Shown here: one piece after another, positions 7,890-15,772 of the stretch | Layout of the letters: each line of letters opens with the position of its first letter | Numbering within the stretch: the stretch's first letter is position 1 | Origin: Chloroflexota bacterium | Lineage (GTDB): Bacteria; Chloroflexota; UBA5177; JANWHV01 | Assembly: GCA_025450375.1 (NCBI GenBank) | Contig: JANWHO010000330.1 | Span: 1 to 18,976, forward strand | DNA: 18,976 nucleotides | Direction of reading: 5' to 3' | Program-made: the position numbers and the translations under genes | Notes under the pieces: model-generated | Database searches by the model: none | The model's input: the letters and a program-made list of their open reading frames with translations, nothing else | Told to the model about the DNA's origin: nothing

Positions 7890-8117
7890 ATGATCGAGGG
7901 CGAGCAGTTTTACACCGCCGACGAGGCGTGCGCCGTGCTGATGATCAAGGCCGCCACCCTCTATGCCTACGTCAGCCGCGGGCGTTTACGGAGCTTCCGC
8001 CTGGGGATCCGCCGCCGCCGGCTCTACCGCCGCGACGAGGTGGATGCCCTGGCCCGCCTCACGCCAAACCGAGGCGTGGACCTTCCCGCCGCCGACCCTT
8101 GGGGTGATAACCATTGA
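7890..8117 (+). CDS. Small MerR/excisionase-type helix-turn-helix protein
   Basis: About 75 residues. YTADEACAVLMIKAATLYAYVSRGRL followed by basic RRRRLYRRDEVDALA is the helix-turn-helix plus wing of the HTH_17/MerR-like group. The same arrangement (LYAYVSRG, then a basic wing and a DV-x-L helix) is found, as I recall, at the N-terminus of some Si-type citrate synthases. Here the protein ends 20-odd residues after the HTH with no catalytic domain. The ATG at 7890 is preferred because GGAGAG lies seven bases upstream; an ATG at 7872 adds six residues. It probably binds DNA. Divergent placement from the Re-citrate-synthase-like gene, with about 135 bases between starts, makes that gene a candidate target. 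Excisionase function is unlikely, since no integrase is in view. Confidence 0.7.
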   Translation: MIEGEQFYTADEACAVLMIKAATLYAYVSRGRLRSFRLGIRRRRLYRRDEVDALARLTPNRGVDLPAADPWGDNH

Positions 8118-8130
8118 CCATCTTAGCGGT

Positions 8131-8907
8131 TTATCTATCCCGCGGCTTCCCCAAATAGCGGAAGTAGATGCGGGCCAGATCCGCGTACGCCAGCAGGGCA
8201 TCGCGGGGGCGCACCTTGGAGTGGCCGATGTCGCGCCATTCCCGCAGGGGTATCTCGTAGATAACCTCGGCCAGCCGCAAACCGAGGGGCTGGAGGATTC
8301 GCCCGTAGCGGGCGATGATCTCGACATCGAACAGCCAGCGGGAGAGAAAGGGGCTCGCGAAGATCTCGGCGATGTCGGGCTGGACGCGGAAGATCTTGGC
8401 CCCGCACTGGGTGTCGTAGATGCCCAGATTCAAGAGGATCGAGATCGCGGTGGCCAGGATCCGGCCGTAGTAATGGCGGTAGATCTTTCGGCGAATCAGC
8501 CGCCCCAGCAACTTTACCCGCGCGCCGAACACCATGTCGATCTCCGGCCGAGAATCCAACACAGCCAGGAAGCGGCTGACCTCGCTGAGCGGGGTAGCCA
8601 GGTCGGCATCCCAGAATCCCGCGTAGTCCGGCCCCTGGGCACAGGCGCGCAGCATGCCCTGGCGCACGGCCTCGGCCTTGCCGCGATTGGGCTGGAGGTC
8701 GAGGATCTCGATCCGGTCGGGGGCCCGCTCGCGGAGAGACTCGAACGTGCCGAGCGTCCCGTCGATGCTCCCGTCGTTGACCAGCAGCAGGTGGACCCGG
8801 TAGCCAGGCACCTGCCAGACGGCGAGCGCTTCCACCTCCAGGCGTTCGGCCTCGTTGTAGCAGGGAATGACCAGAATCAGCCGCCGTCGCGCTTCACTGG
8901 GTTCCAT
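8131..8907 (-). CDS. GT2 glycosyltransferase, dolichyl-phosphate glucosyltransferase (ALG5/DPM)-like
   Basis: 258 residues with a GT-A fold. Motifs in order: VIPCYNEAERLE (about 13-24), VNDGSIDGT, NRGKAEAVRQGML, the metal/nucleotide-binding DADLATP, DTQCGAKIFR, WLFDVEIIARYGR and REWRDIGHSK. This series is that of ALG5/DPM-type enzymes, which transfer glucose or mannose from a nucleotide sugar to a polyprenyl phosphate. One hydrophobic stretch (ILATAISILLNLGI) is present but no C-terminal multi-helix anchor, so it is probably cytoplasmic or membrane-associated. It is the last gene of the exopolysaccharide unit, 39 bases after the CpsD-like gene. It could supply a lipid-linked sugar. The ribosome site upstream of the ATG (AGGGCGGG) is weak. 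Confidence 0.85.
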   Translation of the reverse strand: MEPSEARRRLILVIPCYNEAERLEVEALAVWQVPGYRVHLLLVNDGSIDGTLGTFESLRERAPDRIEILDLQPNRGKAEAVRQGMLRACAQGPDYAGFWDADLATPLSEVSRFLAVLDSRPEIDMVFGARVKLLGRLIRRKIYRHYYGRILATAISILLNLGIYDTQCGAKIFRVQPDIAEIFASPFLSRWLFDVEIIARYGRILQPLGLRLAEVIYEIPLREWRDIGHSKVRPRDALLAYADLARIYFRYLGKPRDR

Positions 8908-8946
8908 GCTGTTTACACCCGCCCTGGCGATAGCGCCACGCCGGGA

Positions 8947-9666
8947 CTACCTGGCCGCGGGGCTGCCGAGGGCGGATGAGGTGAGAATCACGCCCAGCAA
9001 CGGCGCGCTCACTCGATCCAGCACGCGCCGGGCCCGGGCCGCGTCCTCGCGGTGGGTCCGGCCAGGACTCATGGTGACCACCAGTCCATCCACGAGAGAA
9101 CAGAGATCCATGCTGTCCACATGGGTAAGGATCGGCGTCCCGACCAGAATCACCCGATCGGCATCATTCTTCAAGCGGAGCAATAACTCGCCCAGCCCCG
9201 GAGCCCGTCCGACCCCGCCGGGCATGCCGCCCGCGTTCCCAGCCCCGAGTATCCGCAAATCAACCGGCTGGGAGGAGCCAAGGTCGATCGGCTGCAACGA
9301 ACCGAGGGCATCTATTCCGTCATGACGCACCAACTCCGAGAAGCCGAGCGCGGGCGTAAGGCTGAACAGGCGGTCCAGGGTAGGGGTGTGGGGATCGGCG
9401 TCCACCAAGATCACTCGCTCGCCTTCCATGGCCGCCAGGAGGGCGAAATTGGCGGCCAGGGGCGCCGCGGTGGTGCTGTCGTCCACGGCGCTGATCAGCA
9501 GACTGGTGCCGGGGAGGTTCAGCATGGCAAAACGGGTGGAGAGAAACGCTTCCCGATATGCCTCCGCCACCTCTTTCGGGCATTCAGGATCGGAAGCGAG
9601 ATCACCGGTCCCCCTGGACATGGCGGGAGCCAGGACGGATCGGGCCGCGCGTTCGGAAATCGCCAT
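8947..9666 (-). CDS. CpsD/CapB-like P-loop protein with degenerate nucleotide site
   Basis: 239 residues with the layout of the cytoplasmic kinase partner of Wzz-type proteins (BY-kinase). EAYREAFLSTRFAML (about 35-49) is the usual linker helix, and VILVDADPHTPTLDRLF (about 85-101) is the Walker A' strand with its Asp. The Walker A loop is not there: where SxxxxGEGKS is expected the sequence reads SAVDDSTTAAPLAANFA (59-75), with no Lys. The Walker B strand reads DRVILVGTP instead of D-x-V-I-I-D-T-P. There is one Tyr in the protein (Y37), and the C-terminal Tyr cluster that BY-kinases phosphorylate is missing. A good AGGATG lies before the ATG at 9666. It follows the Wzz-like gene by 30 bases. 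I infer a non-catalytic partner of the co-polymerase rather than a kinase. Confidence 0.75.
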   Translation of the reverse strand: MAISERAARSVLAPAMSRGTGDLASDPECPKEVAEAYREAFLSTRFAMLNLPGTSLLISAVDDSTTAAPLAANFALLAAMEGERVILVDADPHTPTLDRLFSLTPALGFSELVRHDGIDALGSLQPIDLGSSQPVDLRILGAGNAGGMPGGVGRAPGLGELLLRLKNDADRVILVGTPILTHVDSMDLCSLVDGLVVTMSPGRTHREDAARARRVLDRVSAPLLGVILTSSALGSPAAR

Positions 9667-9696
9667 TACATCATCCTATCGCTTGCTGGGAGTCGC

Positions 9697-10443
9697 CTAG
9701 GCGATCCGGCGCTTGCCGCCGGGAATCACGCCCAGGGTGGGAGTATGCATCCAATTCTTTACGTCTTGCTCGTCGTGAATCGACTCGTCGAGGTATTCCC
9801 ACAGGAAGGCCAGGGCCAGGCCCAATACGAGGCCGACCAGGCACTTAATCGCCCAGCCCCCAATCGCTTTGAGCTTGGAGGTGGTACGCACATTCAGCGC
9901 GTCGAAATTTGGATCAATGGTGATCGGCGGCTCGTAGACGGTTTGGGGGAAGCCCGCCTGCGTGGTGGGTCGAATCTTCCGCTCATAGAGTGGGAGGAAG
10001 TCATTTTGCAGTACGTATACGCCGCCCTGCACAATCCAGGTAGCCAGGGTGGAATTGCTGGAACTATAGTCAAGCTTGAGCAGCACGTTACTGGTCTGGG
10101 TAGCGCCCAGGGGAATGCTCTTATAGTCCAGGTGCTTATTATGCACCCGCAGTAAATAGGCGGAGATTGCCTTGAAAAAGCTATCGCCCTCGGAGTAATT
10201 CTTGGCGTCATTATTGGCGGCACTGGAGTTACCCACGGCGACCCCGAGCGGATCGTTCGTAATGTTCTGGGTCTTATAGACCGGCTGCTGCTGGTTAAAC
10301 TCGATCGTCTCGGCGGCGGTGTATTGCGAACCGTAATAGGCATAAGCGGTGTAGAGGGCCGACAGGATGGCCACCACCAGGAACGTGATCCCGATCAAGC
10401 GGCCTTGCCGCCGTAGGACGCGCCAGTACCAGCGTAACTCCAT
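9697..10443 (-). CDS. Wzz-like polysaccharide co-polymerase / chain-length protein
   Basis: 248 residues. A membrane helix near the N-terminus (LIGITFLVVAILSALYTAYAYY, about 16-37) and a second near the C-terminus (AIKCLVGLVLGLALAFLWEYL, about 198-218) flank an extracytoplasmic domain. The cytoplasmic end reads LDESIHDEQDVKNWM followed by TPTLGVIPGGK, the typical tail of Wzz/CapA-type proteins. The external domain is short and rich in Asn/Ser, without the long coiled coil of classical Wzz. Such proteins set polymer length and couple to a CpsD-like partner, which is the next gene. The stop is 30 bases from that gene. The upstream gap to the sugar transferase is 86 bases, and its ribosome site (GGAGAG) is rather far from the ATG. 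Confidence 0.85.
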   Translation of the reverse strand: MELRWYWRVLRRQGRLIGITFLVVAILSALYTAYAYYGSQYTAAETIEFNQQQPVYKTQNITNDPLGVAVGNSSAANNDAKNYSEGDSFFKAISAYLLRVHNKHLDYKSIPLGATQTSNVLLKLDYSSSNSTLATWIVQGGVYVLQNDFLPLYERKIRPTTQAGFPQTVYEPPITIDPNFDALNVRTTSKLKAIGGWAIKCLVGLVLGLALAFLWEYLDESIHDEQDVKNWMHTPTLGVIPGGKRRIA

Positions 10444-10529
10444 GGAAGGTTCTTCTCTCCTCGATCTGATTGGGCCGCTTGGCCCGCCACGCTCATTAGC
10501 CTAGCAGATAGCGACGATCCGTGGGATCC

Positions 10530-12104
10530 TCAGTACGCCCCATTCCGGGTAATCACCGCCATCACGGTGCGTAGGAGAATCTTCAAGTCCAGCCCGAGCG
10601 ACCAATTATCGATGTAATAGGTGTCCATCATGATAATTTCCTCGAAGCTCTCGATGTTGCTCCGCCCGTTGACCTGCCAGTTGCCGGTGATCCCGCCGAT
10701 CACCTCCAGGCGCTTGAAGTGATGCGGCTCGTATTGAGCCACTTCATGGGGGAGGGGCGGCCGCGGCCCGACCAAACTCATATCGCCCTTGAGCACATTG
10801 AAGAGTTGCGGCAGTTCGTCTATGGACACTCGGCGGATGAAGCGGCCCACCCGGGTCCGCCGCGGATCGTGCCGGTCCTTGAAGATCCGCGGATCGACGA
10901 TCCCCTTCTCGGCGAGCAGCGCCTCGCGGCGGTGATCCGCGTCCACGTACATGGAACGGAACTTGTAAAAGGTAAACTCCACCCCGCCCTTCCCCACTCT
11001 CCGTTGCTTGTTGAGGATAGGCCCCCTGGAATCACACTTAATCGCCAGGGCGGTCAGGATGAGGATCGGTGAGGTCACGAGCAGGGCTAGGCCGGCGATC
11101 ACGATGTCCATCCCCCGTTTGACCGCGCGGGCGGCCCGTCCCGGGTGCGTACTATGCACGTCGATCAGGGGAATCCCCGCCAGGTGGTCCATATGGACGC
11201 GCGACAGGCTCATCTCGAAAAGATCGGGCACCAGCTTGACGGCCACCTGCGCGGTCTCGCAGTGAGCGCAGATCTCTCCGATCTCATGGTGGAGCGCGGC
11301 GGCAAGGGTGACGATCACCTCGTCAACTTGATACTCCTCGATCACCGTTCCCAGATCCTCGACCGTCCCCAAGCACTGGAAACGGCCAAAATTGCCGGTG
11401 CGGGAGAGCGGGCCGGGACCGCCGCCTTTAGCGAGGGGCTGTGACTCTTGCAAAAACCCTACCAGTTGGTAGCCATGCTTCCGCTTCCCCAGCAGATTCT
11501 GCATCACCATTTTGCCGATGGGCGTGGTGCCCGCCACCAGCACTCGGCGGGTGTTCCAGCCTCGCCCATACAAGCGGCCGAGACTGACTGCCAGGACAGC
11601 CCGGCCGAGCGCCAGGAGGGGAATGAGGAGGAGCCACGTATAGAGAATCACCAGGCGGGACGGCAGCTTGATCGGGAGAAAGGCGGTGACGATCACCACC
11701 AGGCCGATCCCGACCAGGCTGGTACGGCAACTGACCAGCACCTCGTCGAGCAGATCCCGGCCCAACCGTTCACGGTATGAACCCGCGATCAGCAAGCTAG
11801 CCAGCTCGACCAGGCTGAAGGAAATACCGAAAGGGATCCAGTCGCTAAAGGGCACCCAGACCGTCCCGTGCTCAACCGGTACCCATTGCACGGTATAACG
11901 GAGGTAATAGGCGGCGCAGAAGGCTAACCAGATGATCGCCGCGTCGAGCGAGAGGGCGCATCCGGCCACCGCGAGGGCGGCCCGCCTGCGGGCCTTGGCC
12001 GAGGCGCGCGTCGCGGCCGGTGTTTTGGCTGGGGCGCTGACTTGCGTTTCGGGGAGTGGCGCGGCGGGCAGCGGCGCGGCGACGACTAGCGTACGGTCCT
12101 GCAC
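10530..12104 (-). CDS. Polyprenyl-phosphate sugar-1-phosphate transferase (exopolysaccharide priming enzyme)
   Basis: 524 residues, the length of WbaP/WcaJ-type polyisoprenyl-phosphate hexose-1-phosphate transferases. Layout: an Ala/Pro-rich N-terminus; four predicted membrane helices (about 42-68, 91-108, 126-145, 150-176); a nucleotide-binding-like domain starting at [15 protein letters not shown] (about 186); and a C-terminal catalytic domain from [14 protein letters not shown] (about 329) to the end. The catalytic [23 protein letters not shown] carries the Asp-Glu pair (D429, E430). The enzyme moves a sugar-1-phosphate from its nucleotide carrier to undecaprenyl phosphate, starting polymer synthesis at the inner membrane face. 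The GTG at 12104 follows the stop of the GT4 gene with one base between, and GGAGAG lies inside the end of that gene, so the two are translationally coupled. Sugar specificity (glucose versus galactose) cannot be read. Confidence 0.93.
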   Translation of the reverse strand: MQDRTLVVAAPLPAAPLPETQVSAPAKTPAATRASAKARRRAALAVAGCALSLDAAIIWLAFCAAYYLRYTVQWVPVEHGTVWVPFSDWIPFGISFSLVELASLLIAGSYRERLGRDLLDEVLVSCRTSLVGIGLVVIVTAFLPIKLPSRLVILYTWLLLIPLLALGRAVLAVSLGRLYGRGWNTRRVLVAGTTPIGKMVMQNLLGKRKHGYQLVGFLQESQPLAKGGGPGPLSRTGNFGRFQCLGTVEDLGTVIEEYQVDEVIVTLAAALHHEIGEICAHCETAQVAVKLVPDLFEMSLSRVHMDHLAGIPLIDVHSTHPGRAARAVKRGMDIVIAGLALLVTSPILILTALAIKCDSRGPILNKQRRVGKGGVEFTFYKFRSMYVDADHRREALLAEKGIVDPRIFKDRHDPRRTRVGRFIRRVSIDELPQLFNVLKGDMSLVGPRPPLPHEVAQYEPHHFKRLEVIGGITGNWQVNGRSNIESFEEIIMMDTYYIDNWSLGLDLKILLRTVMAVITRNGAY

Positions 12105-12105
12105 T

Positions 12106-13248
12106 CTAGCTCTCCAGGGCTTCGCTATAGAGGCTCACCATCTGGGCGGCGGTCGCCCGCCAATCGAACCGCGCGGCCCGCTCCCGGCCCCGGCGGCCCA
12201 GATCGGCCCGGAGCAGCGGATCGCCGGCCAGCCGGATCAGGGCATCCCGCAACTCCTCCACCTGCTCGGGGTCGACGAGGATGGCGGCGTCGCCCGCCAC
12301 TTCAGGCAGGCTGCTGGCGGTGGACGTGATCACCGGACACCCGCAGGCCATTGCTTCCGCCACCGGCAAACCGAATCCCTCATAGAGTGATGGATAGACA
12401 AAAGCACTCGCGGCATTGTACCAAAGGGGGAGATCGTCGTAAAGCACGTAACCGGGTAAGACAATGTGCGATTCCAGCCCCAGTTCCTGGATGCGGCTGA
12501 AGATTTCCTCGTACATCCAGCCCTTCCCCCCGGCCAGAACCAACGGCCACTCCACCCCCGCCTGGCGTGCCAACCCATAGGCTTCCACCAGGCGAACCAG
12601 ATTCTTCCGCGGCTCCAGGGAACCAATGTAAAGGTAAAAGTGCTCGGGCAAATCGTGCGCGGCGCGGAAGGCGACGATCGTCTCCGGCGCGACCGGCGCG
12701 CGCAGGCGGTCCTCGACCCCCAGGCTGACCACGCGCACCCGCTCCTCCGGCACCCCAAGGAGCTGGATCACATCGCGCCGAGTGTTTTCGGAACTGGCGG
12801 CCACGAAGCGGGCCCCGCGCGCCGAGAGCCTGGTCATGGTGCTCAAATAGCGCCGTTTGGCGGGAAGGAAGCGCTCGGGGAACAGGAGAAAGCTCACATC
12901 ATGAATGGTGACCACCCCGGCGGTCCGCCGGCTTAACGGGAGGACATTGAGGGTGCCGTGTACCAGATCAAGCCGCTCACGGGCGATCAAGCTCGGGAAG
13001 GCAAGTTGTTCCCACAATACGCGGCGGGCGGGCCGTTCGGTATCGAACCGGCTCCGCACCAGATGGAAGCCCCGTTCGTTTCCGACCCGCAACCCGATCC
13101 GATCCGCATTGGTGAAGACAATATACCGATGCGGACTGGCGATAGATGGTAAATGCTGCAGGAGTTGGTAGATGTAGGCGGAGCTACCGGCATTCCGGTA
13201 TGAACGACTGAAGCTGAGTAGCTGCGCGTTGATACCGATCCGGGCCAT
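12106..13248 (-). CDS. GT4-family (GT-B) glycosyltransferase
   Basis: About 380 residues. The N-terminal half starts RIGINAQLLSF and includes LVHGTLNVLPL and VVTIHDVSFL, as in mannosyltransferase-like GT4 proteins. The C-terminal half has YIGSLEPRKNLVRLVEAY, VLAGGKGW, VLPGYVLYDDLPLWYNAA and the EX7E motif EGFGLPVAE (E290, E298). The family transfers a sugar from a nucleotide donor with retention. The ATG at 13248 is chosen because AGGGAG lies eight bases upstream and the protein begins exactly at the GT-B first strand. An ATG at 13326 would add 26 Arg-rich residues and lies five bases after a TATACT. It is the first gene of the exopolysaccharide unit and is probably cytoplasmic, acting on the lipid-linked intermediate made by the next gene's product. 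Confidence 0.9.
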   Translation of the reverse strand: MARIGINAQLLSFSRSYRNAGSSAYIYQLLQHLPSIASPHRYIVFTNADRIGLRVGNERGFHLVRSRFDTERPARRVLWEQLAFPSLIARERLDLVHGTLNVLPLSRRTAGVVTIHDVSFLLFPERFLPAKRRYLSTMTRLSARGARFVAASSENTRRDVIQLLGVPEERVRVVSLGVEDRLRAPVAPETIVAFRAAHDLPEHFYLYIGSLEPRKNLVRLVEAYGLARQAGVEWPLVLAGGKGWMYEEIFSRIQELGLESHIVLPGYVLYDDLPLWYNAASAFVYPSLYEGFGLPVAEAMACGCPVITSTASSLPEVAGDAAILVDPEQVEELRDALIRLAGDPLLRADLGRRGRERAARFDWRATAAQMVSLYSEALES

Positions 13249-13327
13249 GAAGCTCCCTGAGGCGTACGCTGAGTGGAGTGGCCGCCGCGGCGTACCGTTG
13301 CGAGAACGGTCATGCGCGCGATCCATC

Positions 13328-13346
13328 GTGTAGTATACAACTACAC
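13328..13346. promoter_or_regulatory. Dyad overlapping the predicted -10 of the exopolysaccharide operon
   Basis: GTGTAGT (13328-13334) and ACTACAC (13340-13346) are perfect 7-bp arms around a 5-bp centre. On the minus strand TATACT (13332-13337) sits inside the dyad and is a good -10, although no matching -35 lies 16-18 bases upstream. A second small dyad, GGCTA/TAGCC (13348-13363), is adjacent. A repressor bound here would block the operon's promoter. The sequence fits an operator, but the regulator is unknown. Confidence 0.4.
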
Positions 13347-13459
13347 AGGCTAATGCTATAGCCTCGGCGGGGAGGATAGCCTAAAATGGTCTCCATGGCG
13401 CACTTGCGAATTGTCGATGCGTATGCGATCATGAACTCAATCAAAAAGGGGACAGTTCG

Positions 13460-13918
13460 ATGGGTGCGCCAGGATTAGGAAGCAGAGGGTTCAAGGTCGG
13501 CAGCGTGGCGTTTCTGCTGTTGGCTCTCTTGCTTGCGGTGATCTCCGGCGATTTGATGCTGATCCTGGCGGTTGGCGCCGCGGTGGGTGGAGTGATGTTG
13601 CTTGGCCCGCATCGGAATCTGACCGCCGAGCGTTCCCCCGTTGCCCGCCCCGTGGCCGCCGATTCTCGCCCAGCGAACCTACGCCCGGCCCCGAGTCGCC
13701 CGGCCCCGGTTTCTCCGCCCGCCGCGCTTCGCCCGGTGCCGGTGCGCCGGACGGTGGTGTTGCGGAGACCGGCGCGGCCGGTGGCTCCCCGATCGCTCTC
13801 CGCGCGCATGGCGGTGCGTCGTTCGGTGGGAGCGTCAGGGTCGGTGCATGGCCGGCCCGCGAACCCGACCGTCTCCGACTCTCCGGGTCAGGTGCAAGTT
13901 ATCCAGGTGCTCCAATAG
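13460..13918 (+). CDS. Small membrane protein of unknown function
   Basis: 152 residues. I do not recognise a family. Residues 12-55 contain two hydrophobic segments (VGSVAFLLLALLLAVISG and LMLILAVGAAVGGVMLL) joined by a very short turn. The rest is a long tail rich in Pro, Arg and Ala with repeated RP/AP pairs, probably unstructured and cytoplasmic. AAGGGGAC lies just upstream of the ATG at good distance, which supports translation. It is divergent from the exopolysaccharide unit with 211 bases between starts. Its last 84 bases overlap the 3' end of selB on the other strand. The Pro/Arg-rich tail could partly reflect GC-rich composition, so the true end of the protein's useful part is unclear. 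Confidence 0.55.
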   Translation: MGAPGLGSRGFKVGSVAFLLLALLLAVISGDLMLILAVGAAVGGVMLLGPHRNLTAERSPVARPVAADSRPANLRPAPSRPAPVSPPAALRPVPVRRTVVLRRPARPVAPRSLSARMAVRRSVGASGSVHGRPANPTVSDSPGQVQVIQVLQ

Positions 13919-15766
13919 GGCCTGCGCGTACTTGCGGCTGGTGCCAAACTTATCTCGGATCATGGCCAGTGTCACCTGGCCCTCACGATCAATGGTGGCC
14001 AGGGCCGCGTCCCGCATCGCTTCATATCCCTCGCGGCCAAATATCACCCCATCCGTGAGCCGGACGAGATCTCCCCGCTCGATGAGCGCTGCCAGCAGCT
14101 CCGAGTCAACGCTGCCGCCTATCTCTCCGGGCGCATAGGGAGACTCCGCCAGTTTGGCGATCAGCTGGGTCGCCGTCCGTTCCTGAGCGTGGCTCAAGAC
14201 CACCTGGTACCCAGGCAGCCACGCCAGATCCCCGGCGCCGCTGATCCGCTGCTCTCCGCGCCAACGCGCCAGGAGCTCCCCCCAGTACCTGCGTTCCATC
14301 CCCAGGGCCGCCCGCAAGGCCTCGCCCTGCATCCCACGGCGCAGGGGGTAGCGTCGATGATAGTCCGTAAGGGCGCTCAGGGCCCGGCGAGCCGCCTCGT
14401 CCAGCCAGGCTGGGGTGGTCCAGAGGGCACGGGTATCAACCTCCGGCGTCGCCGGTAGGTCGCCGCTCCCGGCCGGCAGGCGCGCTACCCGCCCCGCCCG
14501 CGCCAGGCTGGTCAGGGCCTCCGCCGCGCGATCCGCCGGTATTTGGGTACGGGCGATCAGGGCGGAAGTGTCAAGGGGGCCGGTAGCCAGGAGCTCGAGG
14601 ATCCGCTCCTCGGGGGTCGCGGTGGCCAGAGCCTCCAGACGGCGAATCGTCTCCTCCCGCATTCTGACATGCCGGGGTGGGTTGACCGCCAGGACGATCC
14701 CGCCCGCGACCGTGGCGGCGGGCGAGGGGACGCGGAGCACGCAATGGTCGCCGCGGAGCGTCGCCATGGGAGAGGCGAGCCGCACCTGCGCCCACCCGTG
14801 CTCGCCCGGCCTCAAGGCGTCGCGATCGAGCAGGCGCACAATGCCGGCGACCTCGGCGGCGCCGACATGGACGGTCACGCGCTGGTTATGCGTGAGCACG
14901 GGGGCTGCCCGCGCAAGGGGACGCGCCGGGTCACCAACCGCCCGGAGCCGGAGATCGAGATGGCGGACGGCGGGCAGAGCGCCGGGCAGGCAAACCACCA
15001 TCCCCCGCGCCAGATCCGCGACCTCCGCTCCGGCGAGATTGATCGCGACCCTGCTCCCTGGTTCGGCCCGCTCCAGCTTCTGGTGGTGCGATTGGAGGGC
15101 CCGGATCCGGTAGCGCCGCCCGCCGGGAGCCACCTCGACTTCCTGCCCGATCGTAAACCCGCCATCCAGGAGGGTGCCGGTGACCACGGTCCCGTGTCCG
15201 GAAAGGGTAAAGACCCGATCGATTGGCAGCCGCGGCTGCCCGCGATCGGAGCGGGTGGGGAGAGAAGACAGGGCGGCTGCCAGGGCCGCGCGCAATTCGG
15301 GGAGCCCCTGGCCGGTTCGACTGCTGCATGGCACGATCGGACTCTCCCGTAAACCGGTTCCATTCAGGGTCGCGCGCGTTTCCTCGACAGCCAGATCCAG
15401 CCACTCATCATCCACCAGATCGCGTTTGGTTAGGGCCACCACTCCCTGGCGGACCTCCAGCAAATCCAGGATCGCCAGGTGCTCCCGCGTCTGCGGCATG
15501 ATCACCTCATCGGCCGCCACGACCAGGAGAGCCAGATCGATGCCTCCCACCCCGGCCAGCATGTGGCGGATGAAGCGCTCATGCCCAGGGACGTCCACCA
15601 CCCCCGCCGCCTGGCCGTCGCCGAGGTCGAGCCAGGCGAAACCAAGATCGATCGTCATACCCCGCGCCTTCTCCTCGGGAAGCCGATCGGGGTCGGTTCC
15701 GGTCAGGGCGGTCACGAGGGCGGATTTGCCGTGGTCAATATGACCGGCGGTGGCGATAACGGGCAT
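13835..15766 (-). CDS. selB: Selenocysteine-specific translation elongation factor SelB
   Basis: 643 residues, a normal length. SelB binds GTP, selenocysteyl-tRNA(Sec) and the SECIS hairpin to insert selenocysteine at UGA. G1 is AGHIDHGKS (7-15), the G2 Thr is in RGMTIDLGFAW (T38), G3 is DVPGHE (58-63), G4 is TKRD (113-116) and G5-like is SSRTG. Domains 2-3 follow, then a C-terminal series of winged helices ending in TLAMIRDKFGTSRKYAQALLEHLD. GHIDHGKS and the MTIDLGFAW block separate it from EF-Tu. Starting at the ATG at 15766 puts the G domain at the very N-terminus; a longer open frame to 15994 adds 76 residues with no family match. No ribosome site is seen, but TACACT lies six bases before this ATG, so a leaderless message is possible. 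No selA, selC or selD is in the window. Confidence 0.93.
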   Translation of the reverse strand: MPVIATAGHIDHGKSALVTALTGTDPDRLPEEKARGMTIDLGFAWLDLGDGQAAGVVDVPGHERFIRHMLAGVGGIDLALLVVAADEVIMPQTREHLAILDLLEVRQGVVALTKRDLVDDEWLDLAVEETRATLNGTGLRESPIVPCSSRTGQGLPELRAALAAALSSLPTRSDRGQPRLPIDRVFTLSGHGTVVTGTLLDGGFTIGQEVEVAPGGRRYRIRALQSHHQKLERAEPGSRVAINLAGAEVADLARGMVVCLPGALPAVRHLDLRLRAVGDPARPLARAAPVLTHNQRVTVHVGAAEVAGIVRLLDRDALRPGEHGWAQVRLASPMATLRGDHCVLRVPSPAATVAGGIVLAVNPPRHVRMREETIRRLEALATATPEERILELLATGPLDTSALIARTQIPADRAAEALTSLARAGRVARLPAGSGDLPATPEVDTRALWTTPAWLDEAARRALSALTDYHRRYPLRRGMQGEALRAALGMERRYWGELLARWRGEQRISGAGDLAWLPGYQVVLSHAQERTATQLIAKLAESPYAPGEIGGSVDSELLAALIERGDLVRLTDGVIFGREGYEAMRDAALATIDREGQVTLAMIRDKFGTSRKYAQALLEHLDNLHLTRRVGDGRVRGPAMHRP

Positions 15767-15772
15767 AGGGGC

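Noticed and set aside
8060..8078. A hairpin (CACGCC/GGCGTG, 7-base loop) downstream of the GT2 gene as a terminator on the minus strand.
   Set aside because: No run of T follows, and it lies inside the HTH coding sequence; an intrinsic terminator is not supported.
13249..13326. The 26-residue N-terminal extension of the GT4 protein from the ATG at 13326.
   Set aside because: It is Arg-rich and unlike the family, while the ATG at 13248 has a strong ribosome site and fits the first GT-B strand. A leaderless start at 13326 remains possible but less likely.
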